A stretch of 64,000 nt of DNA, from contig NZ_JACZFS010000010.1 of the NCBI RefSeq assembly GCF_014904795.1, positions 169,920 through 233,919 of the forward strand, in the 5' to 3' direction. Below are positions 52,183 through 61,515 of this stretch, piece after piece (the first letter of the stretch is position 1; each line of letters begins with the position of its first letter). Source of the DNA: Nisaea nitritireducens (GTDB lineage: Bacteria > Pseudomonadota > Alphaproteobacteria > Thalassobaculales > Thalassobaculaceae). The notes beneath the pieces are model-generated. The model was not told the origin of the DNA, searched no databases, and saw only the letters and a program-made list of their open reading frames with translations. The position numbers and the translations under genes were made by a program.

Positions 52183-53286
52183 TTACTTACGAACGTAGGC
52201 TCCGTCCTTGATGATGACGATGAACGCATGTCGGCTGCTGTCTCCGAATTCATCGAAGGTCAATTCCTGCTGCAGCCCAGGCAAGGGTGGGAGCGCGGTC
52301 ATTGCTTCTTTTAAATTCTGCCCTTCTGTCCTGATCTTTATCGCGGCAATCAGCATGGTCGCAGCGTCATGAGCCGTCACACTTGAATATCCGGGGGCAG
52401 CCTTGAAGCGGTCGCTATAAGCATTCTTGAATCGGACAAAACGTTCACTTGTTCCATCGCGGTCATAGGTTTGTACGAGTTCGAGCCCCTCGACAGCATT
52501 GCCGCCAAGTCTGGTCAAGCTCTCCGAGGCGGCCCCTCCGGCAGCGATAAGTTTGACATCTTTGTTCTTTCGGCGGATCTGCTGTGAAAGCTGTGCAACG
52601 TTTACACCGTTTCCAACCAGCAGGATGCCATCGGGACTCGTCGCCAGCAGCGACGTGACAATTTCGGAATAATTTCCGCTATCCTTGGCATCGAACGCAG
52701 CCTTCGCTGAGATCTCTCCTCCTAATTTTACAAAATGCGTCCTAAACTCCTTCAGCCAACTCTCGGAAAACGCGGCATTGTTAGCGTCCGTCGCCGCAGC
52801 CATCCGCCTATAGCCATTTTGGTAGTAATACTTGGCATAAACAGCGGTAACCTGGCGGGTCGTTGAGTTTATCCTGAAAAAATAATCGTCATTGTCGGCA
52901 AATCTGAATGACGAAACTGTGGGAGAGATAGTGACGACTTTCGCATCGTTGATCACAGGCACAATCCCGGCTGCGACGCTGCTGAGATTAGGTCCGATTA
53001 TAGCTTCCACGCCCTGTTCAACAAGGTCTTTCGCAGCGGCAGCTCCGCCGGCCGCATTGGCGCCGTCGTCACGGATCAGCATTTGAATTTGACGACCGTT
53101 GATGCCGCCGGCCGTGTTTACTTCCTCGATCGCCATCTGGACGGCATTTCTTGATGCAATTCCGACGTCTGACGCGCGTCCCTCGAGGTCGCCTATAAAA
53201 CCGATCCTGATGGGAGCTTCTTCACCGCAGCCATATAGAGGCACTGCCAAGCAAATAAACAAAATCCAAATTTTTCTGCGAATCAT
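52183..53286 (-). CDS. Liv-type periplasmic-binding lipoprotein, paralogue of the one at 61512
   Basis: The 367-residue precursor has a lipobox in LYGCG (Cys at about 20), so it is lipid-anchored. The fold is type I periplasmic binding (IGFIGDLEGRASDVG, GGINGRQIQMLIRDD, GPNLSSVAAGIVPVINDAK). The sequence aligns along its whole length with the product at 61512-62615, sharing long identical stretches such as EGRASD-GIASRNAVQMA. No ABC permease or ATPase of the Liv type is adjacent. It is on the same strand as, and downstream of, the cytosine-deaminase-like gene, 154 bases away. The ligand is unknown. Confidence 0.88.
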   Translation of the reverse strand: MIRRKIWILFICLAVPLYGCGEEAPIRIGFIGDLEGRASDVGIASRNAVQMAIEEVNTAGGINGRQIQMLIRDDGANAAGGAAAAKDLVEQGVEAIIGPNLSSVAAGIVPVINDAKVVTISPTVSSFRFADNDDYFFRINSTTRQVTAVYAKYYYQNGYRRMAAATDANNAAFSESWLKEFRTHFVKLGGEISAKAAFDAKDSGNYSEIVTSLLATSPDGILLVGNGVNVAQLSQQIRRKNKDVKLIAAGGAASESLTRLGGNAVEGLELVQTYDRDGTSERFVRFKNAYSDRFKAAPGYSSVTAHDAATMLIAAIKIRTEGQNLKEAMTALPPLPGLQQELTFDEFGDSSRHAFIVIIKDGAYVRK

Positions 53287-53440
53287 GATCGAGTCTCGTC
53301 GCCATGCTCAAAGAAAATCAGATTGTGTTGAAAATAATAACTTTCGGTAAAAACTGCTTCTTTATTTTCCCATAATTCTCCAACGTCTTCTAACCGCACA
53401 ATTGAACTACATCTGGGGCTTTTCAGAGATCGCAGTCGGC

Positions 53441-54715
53441 TCAATTCCGCCGAAAATCAACATCGTAGGTTTTCGAGCCCAGAAGTACAGTACTGACCTG
53501 CGGAGGCGCTTCGGCGATCACACGGCCCCGACGGATGACGAACAACCGGTTCGGCTTAAGACGGATGGCTTCCATCGCGTCGCCCGCCTGCAGGATCACC
53601 AGATCCGCATTCGCCCCTTTCGCGATACCGTAGCCTTCCAGCCCCATTGCCTTCGCCGAGTTCTCCGTAACGGCGGCGAACATCGCCTTCATCTCGTCAA
53701 CGCCGGTCATCTGGCCGACATGCACCGCCATATGCGCGACTTCCAGCATGTCGTGGCTGCCAAGGCTGTACCAAGGGTCCATCACACAATCATGGCCGAG
53801 CGCAACGTTGATTCCGGCCGCCGTCATTTCCTTCACCCGCGTCATACCCCGGCGCTTCGGATAGCTGTCGTGCCGCCCTTGCAAGGTGATGTTGATCAAT
53901 GGGTTCGGGATCGCATGCATCTGGCTTTCCAACATCAACGGCAGCAGCTTGGAGACATAGTAATTGTCCATCGAATGCATGGATGTCAGGTGCGAGCCAG
54001 CCACCCTGCCCTCCAGCCCGAGCCGCTTGGTCTCCGCTGTCAGCGTTTCGATATGACGCGACATTGGGTCATCCGTCTCATCGCAATGCATATCGACGCG
54101 CAGCCCACGCTCCGCCGCGATCTCGCACAGGGCGCGAACCGAGCGGGCGCCATCTTCCATTGTGCGCTCGAAATGCGGGATGCCACCGACGACATCGACA
54201 CCCTTGTCCAGCGCACGCCTGAGGTTTTCAGCAGCACCTGGGGAGCGGAAATAGCCGTCCTGCGGGAAGGCGACGAGCTGGATATCGATATAGGGCTTTA
54301 ACTCCTCCCGAACTTCGATCAGCGCATCGACGTTAAGCAGTCGCGGATCGGACGTGTCGACATGGCTGCGGATGGCGAGCGTGCCCTTGGCGATGGACCA
54401 GCGGGCAAGCTCCCGCACACGCTGTTTGATTGCGTCACCAGTCAGGTGCGGTTTCAGCTCCCCCCAAAGCTGGATGCCTTCGAGCAATGTGCCGGATTGG
54501 TTCAGACGCGGCTCGCCGAGGCTAAGGGTTGAATCCAGATGGAAGTGTGGGTCGATGAAAGGCGGCGTCACAAGACAGCCGCTCGTATCGATCACCCTGC
54601 CCGCGTCACCTGTGACCGCCGGCCCCACGTCGACAATGCGGTCTCCTTGAATGGCGATGGATTGGCCGGCACGCCCATCGGGCAGCGTGGCATTCTTGAT
54701 CAGGATATCGAGCAT
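53441..54715 (-). CDS. Cytosine deaminase-like amidohydrolase
   Basis: The 424-residue protein is an amidohydrolase TIM barrel. Metal ligands fit HxH in FIDPHFHLDSTLSLG, His in DMHCDETDDP (with the nearby glutamate proton carrier), and Asp in ALGHDCVMDPWYSLGSHDM, the pattern of CodA-like deaminases. These convert cytosine or modified bases by hydrolytic loss of ammonia. It lies directly behind a BMP-type base/nucleoside importer (gap of 15 bases to the permease), so an imported nucleobase or analogue is the expected substrate. Confidence 0.87.
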   Translation of the reverse strand: MLDILIKNATLPDGRAGQSIAIQGDRIVDVGPAVTGDAGRVIDTSGCLVTPPFIDPHFHLDSTLSLGEPRLNQSGTLLEGIQLWGELKPHLTGDAIKQRVRELARWSIAKGTLAIRSHVDTSDPRLLNVDALIEVREELKPYIDIQLVAFPQDGYFRSPGAAENLRRALDKGVDVVGGIPHFERTMEDGARSVRALCEIAAERGLRVDMHCDETDDPMSRHIETLTAETKRLGLEGRVAGSHLTSMHSMDNYYVSKLLPLMLESQMHAIPNPLINITLQGRHDSYPKRRGMTRVKEMTAAGINVALGHDCVMDPWYSLGSHDMLEVAHMAVHVGQMTGVDEMKAMFAAVTENSAKAMGLEGYGIAKGANADLVILQAGDAMEAIRLKPNRLFVIRRGRVIAEAPPQVSTVLLGSKTYDVDFRRN

Positions 54716-54730
54716 TGGATCAGGCTTTCG

Positions 54731-55681
54731 TTAAACGCGGTCACCGCGCCGGAACGGCACCAGCAGTGCTTTGGGGTAACTGGCCCGCCGCGCCATCACC
54801 ACCATGGCGGCGATGGAGAGCACGTAGGGCGCCATGAGGAAGAACTGGTAAGGGATCTGCGCGCCGGCAAGCTGCTGCGCGCGGACTTGCAGAGCGTCGA
54901 GCCCGGCAAACAGCAATGCGCCGAGCAGCGCCTTGCCGGGGCGCCAAGAGGCGAAGATCACCAGCGCAACGCAGATCCAGCCCCGGCCGTTGATCATGCC
55001 GAAATAGAAGGCGTCGAACGCGCTCATGGTGATGAAGGCGCCGCCGATTGCCATGAAGGCGCTGCCGACCATGACAGCGCCGGTCCGCACCGCCAGCACG
55101 TCGATACCCTGGGATTCGACCGCAACCGGGTTCTCCCCAGCCATACGGACCGCGAGGCCGAGCGGGGTGCGCTCCAGCACATACCAGACGGCGGGAACGG
55201 AGAGCAGCGCGAGATAGGTGAGCGGCGTCTGGCTGAACAGCGCCTCGCCGATCACCGGGATATCCGACAGACCCGGAATGGCATAGGGCTGGAACGGAAC
55301 GATCTTCGGCGGCGTGGTCGCGTCCGGCAGCAGCATGCGGAAGACATAGTAACTGAGCGAAGAGGCAAACAGGGTGATGCCGATGCCGGTCACGTGTTGT
55401 GAGAGCCCGAGATAAACCGTGAAACTGGCGTGAAACAGGCCAAACAGCGCGCCGATAAAGGCCGCGAAGACAATACCTCCCCAGAGGTCCCCGCCCTGGA
55501 AGACCCACATCCACCCGGCCATGGCACCCATTGTCATGATGCCTTCGATGCCGAGATTGAGTACTCCCGCACGCTCGCAGATCAGCTCGCCGAGGGTGCC
55601 GAGAATGAGAGGGCTGACGATCCGGATGGTGGCGGCCCAGAACCCGGCGGTAAGGAGGATTTCGAAAATGTCGCCGATCAT
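54731..55681 (-). CDS. BMP-type ABC importer permease (second subunit)
   Basis: A 316-residue membrane protein with about eight to nine hydrophobic segments, including GTLGELICERAGVLNLGIEGIMTMGAMAG, the typical N-terminal signature of the permeases paired with BmpA-type receptors (YufQ-like). GARMAGENPVAVESQGIDV and GRGWICVALVIFASW follow. It starts four bases after the stop of the first permease on the minus strand. It precedes the deaminase gene by 15 bases. Confidence 0.9.
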   Translation of the reverse strand: MIGDIFEILLTAGFWAATIRIVSPLILGTLGELICERAGVLNLGIEGIMTMGAMAGWMWVFQGGDLWGGIVFAAFIGALFGLFHASFTVYLGLSQHVTGIGITLFASSLSYYVFRMLLPDATTPPKIVPFQPYAIPGLSDIPVIGEALFSQTPLTYLALLSVPAVWYVLERTPLGLAVRMAGENPVAVESQGIDVLAVRTGAVMVGSAFMAIGGAFITMSAFDAFYFGMINGRGWICVALVIFASWRPGKALLGALLFAGLDALQVRAQQLAGAQIPYQFFLMAPYVLSIAAMVVMARRASYPKALLVPFRRGDRV

Positions 55682-55685
55682 CGCG

Positions 55686-56735
55686 TCAACTCCAGCGGAT
55701 GCGGTAGCGGGTGAGCATCACGCTGACCAGGATGGTCAGGACCGAGAGGCCAACCAGCACGTCAGCGATGTAGGTCGGAATATCGGTCGACCGGCTCATC
55801 GCGTCGGCACCGACATAGACGGCGGAAATGAAGAAAGCGGACAGGATGACACCGAGCGGATGCAATTGCGCCAGCATGGCGACGGCAATCCCCGCATACC
55901 CGAAGCCCGGCGAGAGATCTAGCGTGAGATAACCTTTGAGACCGGCGACTTCACTGACCCCGGCGAGACCGGCGAGACCGCCAGATATCAATGCAGTACG
56001 GATCACTGTTGCATTGACGCCGATACCGGCGAAACCGGCGGCGGAGGCATTCAAGCCAACGGCGCGGATCTCGTATCCCCAGACGGTGAAACGCATCAGC
56101 GCCCAGGCAAGCAAGGCGGCCACGAGTGCGAAGATGAAGCCAAGATGCAGGCGCCCCTTGGCCAGCAATGGCGGCCAAATGCCTTCGTCAATAATGGGCG
56201 CGGCCTGTGGCCAGCCGAGTGACATCGGGTCTTTCCACGGCCCCTCGAGCAAATACCCGGCCAGCAGCAGGATGACAAAGTTCAGCAACAGCGTCGTCAC
56301 CACCTCGTCGACCTTCATATGGGTCTTCAGCAACACAGGCACGATCAGGATGGCGCCGCCAGACATGGCACCGACAAGCATCAGGAACGGGACCATCAGG
56401 ACGGGCGGCAGGGAAATGAGGCCGGTGCCAAAGAAGGTCGCGGCCAGCGCCCCGCAATAGAGCTGCCCTTCGGCACCGATATTGTAGAACTTGGCCCGAA
56501 AGGCGACAGCGGCAGCCAGACCCGTGAAGATCAACGGCGTACTGCGCGTCAGCGTCTCGTTCAAGGCGAAGCTGGAGCCGAGAGATCCTTTCAGCAGGGC
56601 GAAGTAAGAGGCGAGAACAGGCTCTCCCGCCCAGATGATCAGCCCGGCGCCAAGCACGAGTGCGGCCAGCACGGCAAGGGGTGGGGCCAGCAACACGCGC
56701 CAGAGCGCCACTTCCTGTCTCGTCTCAATGCGCAT
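55686..56735 (-). CDS. BMP-type ABC importer permease (first subunit)
   Basis: A 349-residue membrane protein with about ten hydrophobic segments and the YufP-like stretches TPLIFTGLAAAVAFRAKFYNIGAEGQLYCGAL and GYEIRAVGLNASAAGFAGIGVN. It should pair with the second permease for the membrane channel. The start overlaps the upstream ATPase gene by eleven bases, so the genes are coupled. Uptake of nucleosides or bases is the known role of related systems. Confidence 0.9.
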   Translation of the reverse strand: MRIETRQEVALWRVLLAPPLAVLAALVLGAGLIIWAGEPVLASYFALLKGSLGSSFALNETLTRSTPLIFTGLAAAVAFRAKFYNIGAEGQLYCGALAATFFGTGLISLPPVLMVPFLMLVGAMSGGAILIVPVLLKTHMKVDEVVTTLLLNFVILLLAGYLLEGPWKDPMSLGWPQAAPIIDEGIWPPLLAKGRLHLGFIFALVAALLAWALMRFTVWGYEIRAVGLNASAAGFAGIGVNATVIRTALISGGLAGLAGVSEVAGLKGYLTLDLSPGFGYAGIAVAMLAQLHPLGVILSAFFISAVYVGADAMSRSTDIPTYIADVLVGLSVLTILVSVMLTRYRIRWS

Positions 56736-58269
56736 GAGCGGACTCCGCTTCGTGTCCGGACATCAGCAGACCTACATCGCCGACCGTAAGGCCGGCCGTA
56801 TCCTGAGGCGGCGTCATCCTGCCGTGATACATCACGGCTATACGGTCGCTGAGTGCGAAGAGTTCGTCCAAGTCCTCTGAGATCAGCAGCACGCCGGCGC
56901 CATCGGCACGGGCCTGCAGCAGACGGCTCTGGACATAGGCTATGGCCCCCTCGTCCAGACCGCGTACCGGCTGGTTCGCGAGGATGAATTCAGGTCCTCG
57001 CGACAAGACCCGCGCAAGGATGAGCTTTTGCATGTTACCGCCTGATAACAAGCGGGTTTCCGCCTCCGGACCTTCGCAGCGAATATCGAATTCCTCGATC
57101 AGGCGCTTGCTCCGTTCAAGCGCTCTACGCTTGTCGATGACGAAGCCGGCACGCGCAATTTCAGCGCCGCGCCGGTCTTCGCTGATCAGGTTCTCCCAGA
57201 GCGGCATCTCTCCAACCACGCCTGTTGCGTGCCGGTCCTCGGGAATCCGGCCGACACCGCGCCGGACAAGCTCCGTCGGATCGGCAACGCCCGGCGCGCC
57301 GAGGATCTCGACATCACCCGCATCGGCAGTCGTAAGACCGGACAACAGGTTCGCCAGGGTGCGCTGGCCATTTCCTGCCACACCGGCAAGCCCGATGATC
57401 TCGTGTGCCCGGATCTCCAGGCTGACATCTTTCAGACTCTGCGCCTCGCTGTCCGACTGACAATCGACATGGGTCAAACGGAGAACCGCGTTGCCAGGCA
57501 TCATCGAGGTAACTTTCGGCCGGTTCACCTCTTCGCCCACCATCATCCGCGCCAGACCTGCCCGGTCCGCCTCGGATGTCGTCACCGTTCCGGCAACAGC
57601 TCCCCGGCGCAGCACGACCACCCGGTTCGTATGGTTCAGTATCTCGTTCAGCTTGTGAGAAATGAAAATGACCGCCAGCCCCTTGGCCGTCAGCTTCTTC
57701 AGGGTCTCGAACAAGCTGTCAGATTCCTGTGGCGTCAAAACCGCTGTCGGCTCGTCCAGAATAAGAATGCGGGCGTCGCGGTAGAGAGCCTTCAGAATCT
57801 CCACCCGCTGTCTTTCTCCGACGGAGAGAGCACCGACCAGTTTGTCCGGATCGGCATGGAGGCCGTACTCGGCCGCCATGTCCGCTATCTTCGTCCGGGC
57901 AGCCTTGATATCCCGGCGCCAGGCAAAGAGCGGCTCGGTGCCGAGGGTAATGTTCTCCAGCACCGTCAGGTTCTCAGCGAGGGTAAAATGCTGATGCACC
58001 ATACCGATACCCGCCTGGATAGCGGCGTCCGTCGAGCCGGGCGGCAACGGTGCGCCATCCACGAGGATCTCACCCTCCTCAGCCACGTAATGGCCGAACA
58101 GAATATTCATCAATGTGGTTTTCCCAGCGCCGTTCTCGCCTAGCAGAGCAAGGACCTCACCCTGATTGAGGTCGAGCGAGATCGCATCGTTCGCGACCAG
58201 CGGTCCGAAACGTTTGGTGATGCCCCTGAAAGATAACAGGGGCATCACGGAGACAGATTTTTCGGTCAC
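56725..58269 (-). CDS. BMP-type ABC importer ATPase with two nucleotide-binding domains
   Basis: A 514-residue protein with two ABC domains in tandem. The first has Walker A LLGENGAGKTTLMN (about residue 40) and signature LSVGERQRVEILKAL; the second has the degenerate loop GVAGNGQRTLANLL and signature LLSGGNMQKLILARVL, a typical uneven pair in YufO/RbsA-like proteins. It drives the importer formed by the two permeases downstream. It starts 20 bases after the BMP receptor gene. Confidence 0.93.
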   Translation of the reverse strand: MTEKSVSVMPLLSFRGITKRFGPLVANDAISLDLNQGEVLALLGENGAGKTTLMNILFGHYVAEEGEILVDGAPLPPGSTDAAIQAGIGMVHQHFTLAENLTVLENITLGTEPLFAWRRDIKAARTKIADMAAEYGLHADPDKLVGALSVGERQRVEILKALYRDARILILDEPTAVLTPQESDSLFETLKKLTAKGLAVIFISHKLNEILNHTNRVVVLRRGAVAGTVTTSEADRAGLARMMVGEEVNRPKVTSMMPGNAVLRLTHVDCQSDSEAQSLKDVSLEIRAHEIIGLAGVAGNGQRTLANLLSGLTTADAGDVEILGAPGVADPTELVRRGVGRIPEDRHATGVVGEMPLWENLISEDRRGAEIARAGFVIDKRRALERSKRLIEEFDIRCEGPEAETRLLSGGNMQKLILARVLSRGPEFILANQPVRGLDEGAIAYVQSRLLQARADGAGVLLISEDLDELFALSDRIAVMYHGRMTPPQDTAGLTVGDVGLLMSGHEAESAHAH

Positions 58270-58289
58270 GTGCGTGACATCCGGACTGA

Positions 58290-59297
58290 TCAGAACGTGG
58301 ATTTAGGCTCGTTGTCGTTGATCTCGACCACGAAATCGCCGGACATGATCTTCTTGGAAAGCTCGGCCACCTTGGCTTTCGCGTCCGCCGGGATCTTGTC
58401 CTCGAACTCATAATACGGGGCAAGGCTGGCGCCGCCCTTCTGCATCATGGTCCATTCCTTGTAGTCCTCAGCCTTGAAGCTGCCGGCCTTGACCTGCTCG
58501 ATGGCGTAGTCGATCGCACTTTCCATATGCCAAAGGGCGGAAGTCACAACTACGTCCTTGCCGTTTTCTTCCTTGTTCATGTCGTTGACATTGCCGAAGG
58601 CGAGGATGCCTTTCTCGCGGGCCGCGTCGACCACGCCGGCACGCTCGGCATAGAGGATGTCGACCCCGGATTCGATCTGAGCGAAGGCGGCTTCCTTGGC
58701 TTTCGGCGGATCGTACCAGGAACCGATGAAGGTCACCTTGAACTCGATCGAAGGATCGACGGACTTGGCGCCAGCCATGAAGGCATGGAACAACCGGTTC
58801 ACCTCGCCGATCGGATAACCGCCGACCATGCCGATCTTTTTCGACTTGGTCATGCTGCCGGCGATGATGCCCATCAGGTAGCACGGCTCGTGGATGTAGT
58901 TGTCGAAAACGGAAAAATTGCTGCCGTGCGGCTTGAAGGGGTCGCCCATAACGAAGGCGACGTTCGGATATTCGTCTGCCACCTTGCGAGCCTCGCGGCT
59001 GATGCCGAAGGCCTCGCCGACGATTAGCTGGACGCCACTCTCGGCATATTCGCGCAGCACGCGGATATAATCGGTGTTGGAGACTTTCTCCGAAAAGGAA
59101 TACTCGATCTTGCCCGCAGTTTTTGCGACCTCAAGGGCCTGATGCAGGCGCGCATCCCATTTCTGCTGGATCGGCTGGGTATAGATGCCCGCGACCTTGA
59201 TCTTGCCGGCCGCGTTGGCGAGCCCCGCCGGCAGCATGGATACGGCGCTGAGAGCGGCTAGCGTTGCCAGAACCTGGCGGCGCGAAAGAATTGTCAT
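58290..59297 (-). CDS. BMP-family nucleoside/base-binding periplasmic protein
   Basis: The 335-residue precursor starts with a Tat- or Sec-type signal (SRRQVLATLAALSAVSML, with the arginine pair near residue 6) ending near GLANAA. The mature protein has the BmpA/Med fold (KIKVAGIYTQPIQQKWDARLHQALE, GEAFGISREARKVADEYPNVAFVMGDP). It binds a nucleoside or base for uptake by the adjoining permeases. The ATG at 59297 is preceded by GGGGGA; the longer frame to 59351 lacks support. The 244-base gap upstream holds no gene I can support. Confidence 0.92.
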   Translation of the reverse strand: MTILSRRQVLATLAALSAVSMLPAGLANAAGKIKVAGIYTQPIQQKWDARLHQALEVAKTAGKIEYSFSEKVSNTDYIRVLREYAESGVQLIVGEAFGISREARKVADEYPNVAFVMGDPFKPHGSNFSVFDNYIHEPCYLMGIIAGSMTKSKKIGMVGGYPIGEVNRLFHAFMAGAKSVDPSIEFKVTFIGSWYDPPKAKEAAFAQIESGVDILYAERAGVVDAAREKGILAFGNVNDMNKEENGKDVVVTSALWHMESAIDYAIEQVKAGSFKAEDYKEWTMMQKGGASLAPYYEFEDKIPADAKAKVAELSKKIMSGDFVVEINDNEPKSTF

Positions 59298-59541
59298 ATC
59301 AGTCCCCCGAGAATCGAAACGTCTAATGTTCCGGACTCTCTCCGGATACATTCGATCATTTTCTGTTTTGCCAAATCCTCCCGTCTCATCCGTGGCATTC
59401 TTCTGCCCCCTGTTTCAGGAGGCCGCCCACCCTCGGGCTGCGATGCCATCGTATGTGACGGTTCAATTTCAGCATTTGGTTTCGGAATGTCAATCGAACC
59501 CGGAAGGAGACAGGCAAACACCAGATTACCGTTATCCGGCC

Positions 59542-61515
59542 TCAGGATGAAACCGGAGGGGCATTTTCGTTACCGGGTGCATCATTTTCCTGCTCCGGAG
59601 CGACCACAGGGATCAGCAGGCTGAAAGTGGTACCCTCACCCGGTGTGCTCTCGACAGTCAGGCTGCCGCCGAGCACGTTGGCGGCAGCGTTGTAGGATAT
59701 GTGGAGCCCAAGCCCCGTCCCGCCCTGACCGAACTTGGTTGTGTAAAATGGGTTAAAGATTTTTTCCGAGACGTCCTGCTCCATACCGATCCCGTCATCC
59801 CGAACGGAGATTCCAAGCATTCCACCGTCAGCCTCTGCAACGGAAATATAGATGTTGCCGGGTTTGTCCGGGAAAGCATGTTTTGCGGCATTGTCGACGA
59901 GGTTGGTGAGGATTTGCCCAAGTTCGCCCGGGTAGCTATCGATCTCGAGCTCATCGGAAATATCCTCAATCGTGACCCGAATATCTTTTCCAATGGACGG
60001 CTGCAATGTCAGAACCGTAGCTGACACCAGCTCATGCAGGCGGAATTTCCGCCGGTATGATGTCGTTCTGTCGACAGCTACCTGCTTGAAGTTTGTGACC
60101 AGGTCACAGGCGCGCTCGACATTCAGGGATGCCATCGAGGTTGTTTTCCTAACACGGTCCAGGAACGCCATAAGGTCTGACTTGCGCAGCCCCTTTTGCA
60201 GCAAGGCATTGAAACTCTCGATCTCGTGACTCTGGGCGGACAAGCTCAGTTTGCTGTTTCCCAGAGGCGTGTTCAATTCATGTGCTATGCCCGCGACCAG
60301 ACGCCCGAGAGCAGCCAGTTTCTCAACCTCTACCAGTTCGTTCTGTGTCTTCTGCAAATTGTTCAGTGCTTCGGAAAGGTCCGCGTTAGTCGAGGCCAGA
60401 TCCTGCGTGCGCCTTTGAACCCTTTCCTCAAGCTCCTCATTCATTTCCTTGAGAGCCTGCTCCCGGCTGACGAGCGCGTCGGCCATGGCTTCAAGATCTC
60501 CGGAGAGCTGATTGAATTCCTTGATTGTTCCAGTCGGCCAGGTCTTTGGCCGGCGCCCCGATGCGACCAAACGGGCACGCTCGATAACGGACTTCACGGT
60601 GCGTGACATCGTTTGCGCCCAAAGCGGAGCCAGAAGTGCGCCGATGAGCGATGTTGAGATAAAGCCCGTGACGATGATGGCAACGAGTTCCCGGGTCGCG
60701 GAATTATCCATGCCACGTGGAATTCGGCTAACGAACAACCATCCAAGCGAGTTGGAAAAATCAGCCCACGTATAATAACTCCGCCCATCGTAGGAGAGCG
60801 TCTCCGGCATGGGCGTCCCGTTCAAACCAGCCTGAACAACAGGCAGGTGCAGAAGGTTGTGGCGTCCCGAACGTGCAATTCGGGTATCTGCAACAACCTC
60901 TCCCAGCCGGTCGACGATCCAGAGATCAAGTTGCCGGTCGCTACGCGAAAACTGACTTATGGAGACAATCTGAGCGAGAGGAACTTCCCCAATGATCGTT
61001 TTATTGCTTCCTTCCAGAGGGACAGCTACGCCGACGGTCACTATTCCCGATATGGAGGATAGCTGCGTGTCACTCCAGGCCTGCTTCTTCGTATCGGTAA
61101 CCGTTTGAAAAAGCCGATTGCCGGACATATCTATTCCGACAATTTCTTCAATATATTCAGTGCTGTAATTCTTGACGCTGGCATCGACCAACAGACCTTG
61201 ATTGTCGACCAGATAGATGGCGTCGAAGCCATCGCCTCGGGCCGTTTGCAGCAGAAAGTAGATTTCCTGTTCGGGAACATTATCGACGGCGGCGGCCAGA
61301 ACCTTGAGGCGGTGTTCAAGGGAACGGAGGTACTCCTCTACACGCGCAGCCATCTCCGCCGCCGACTCTTTGGCTATCAGCCTGTTTTCATCGGCGATCT
61401 GCGGCAAGCGTATGGCAAGCGTGATCGATCCGACGATAACGAGAGCAACCAAAGGCGTGAAGACGAATAGCAGAGAGAGCGCAACACGCAGGGAGAGAAC
61501 CCTTGGGGCCTTCAT
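59542..61515 (-). CDS. Membrane sensor histidine kinase coupled to a Liv-type binding lipoprotein
   Basis: The 657-residue protein has a first membrane helix (about 10-33), a periplasmic dCache-like sensor (about 40-275), a second helix (about 277-299) and a HAMP-like/coiled-coil stretch (about 330-400). The kinase core follows: His412 in GIAHELNTPLG, N-box LTNLVDNAAKHAF near 541, and the G boxes DDGIGM and GQGGTGLGL. The tail is Pro/Glu-rich. Autophosphorylation should pass to an unlinked response regulator, as none is nearby. The start overlaps the stop of the binding-protein gene by four bases, so the receptor is made together with the kinase. Confidence 0.93.
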   Translation of the reverse strand: MKAPRVLSLRVALSLLFVFTPLVALVIVGSITLAIRLPQIADENRLIAKESAAEMAARVEEYLRSLEHRLKVLAAAVDNVPEQEIYFLLQTARGDGFDAIYLVDNQGLLVDASVKNYSTEYIEEIVGIDMSGNRLFQTVTDTKKQAWSDTQLSSISGIVTVGVAVPLEGSNKTIIGEVPLAQIVSISQFSRSDRQLDLWIVDRLGEVVADTRIARSGRHNLLHLPVVQAGLNGTPMPETLSYDGRSYYTWADFSNSLGWLFVSRIPRGMDNSATRELVAIIVTGFISTSLIGALLAPLWAQTMSRTVKSVIERARLVASGRRPKTWPTGTIKEFNQLSGDLEAMADALVSREQALKEMNEELEERVQRRTQDLASTNADLSEALNNLQKTQNELVEVEKLAALGRLVAGIAHELNTPLGNSKLSLSAQSHEIESFNALLQKGLRKSDLMAFLDRVRKTTSMASLNVERACDLVTNFKQVAVDRTTSYRRKFRLHELVSATVLTLQPSIGKDIRVTIEDISDELEIDSYPGELGQILTNLVDNAAKHAFPDKPGNIYISVAEADGGMLGISVRDDGIGMEQDVSEKIFNPFYTTKFGQGGTGLGLHISYNAAANVLGGSLTVESTPGEGTTFSLLIPVVAPEQENDAPGNENAPPVSS

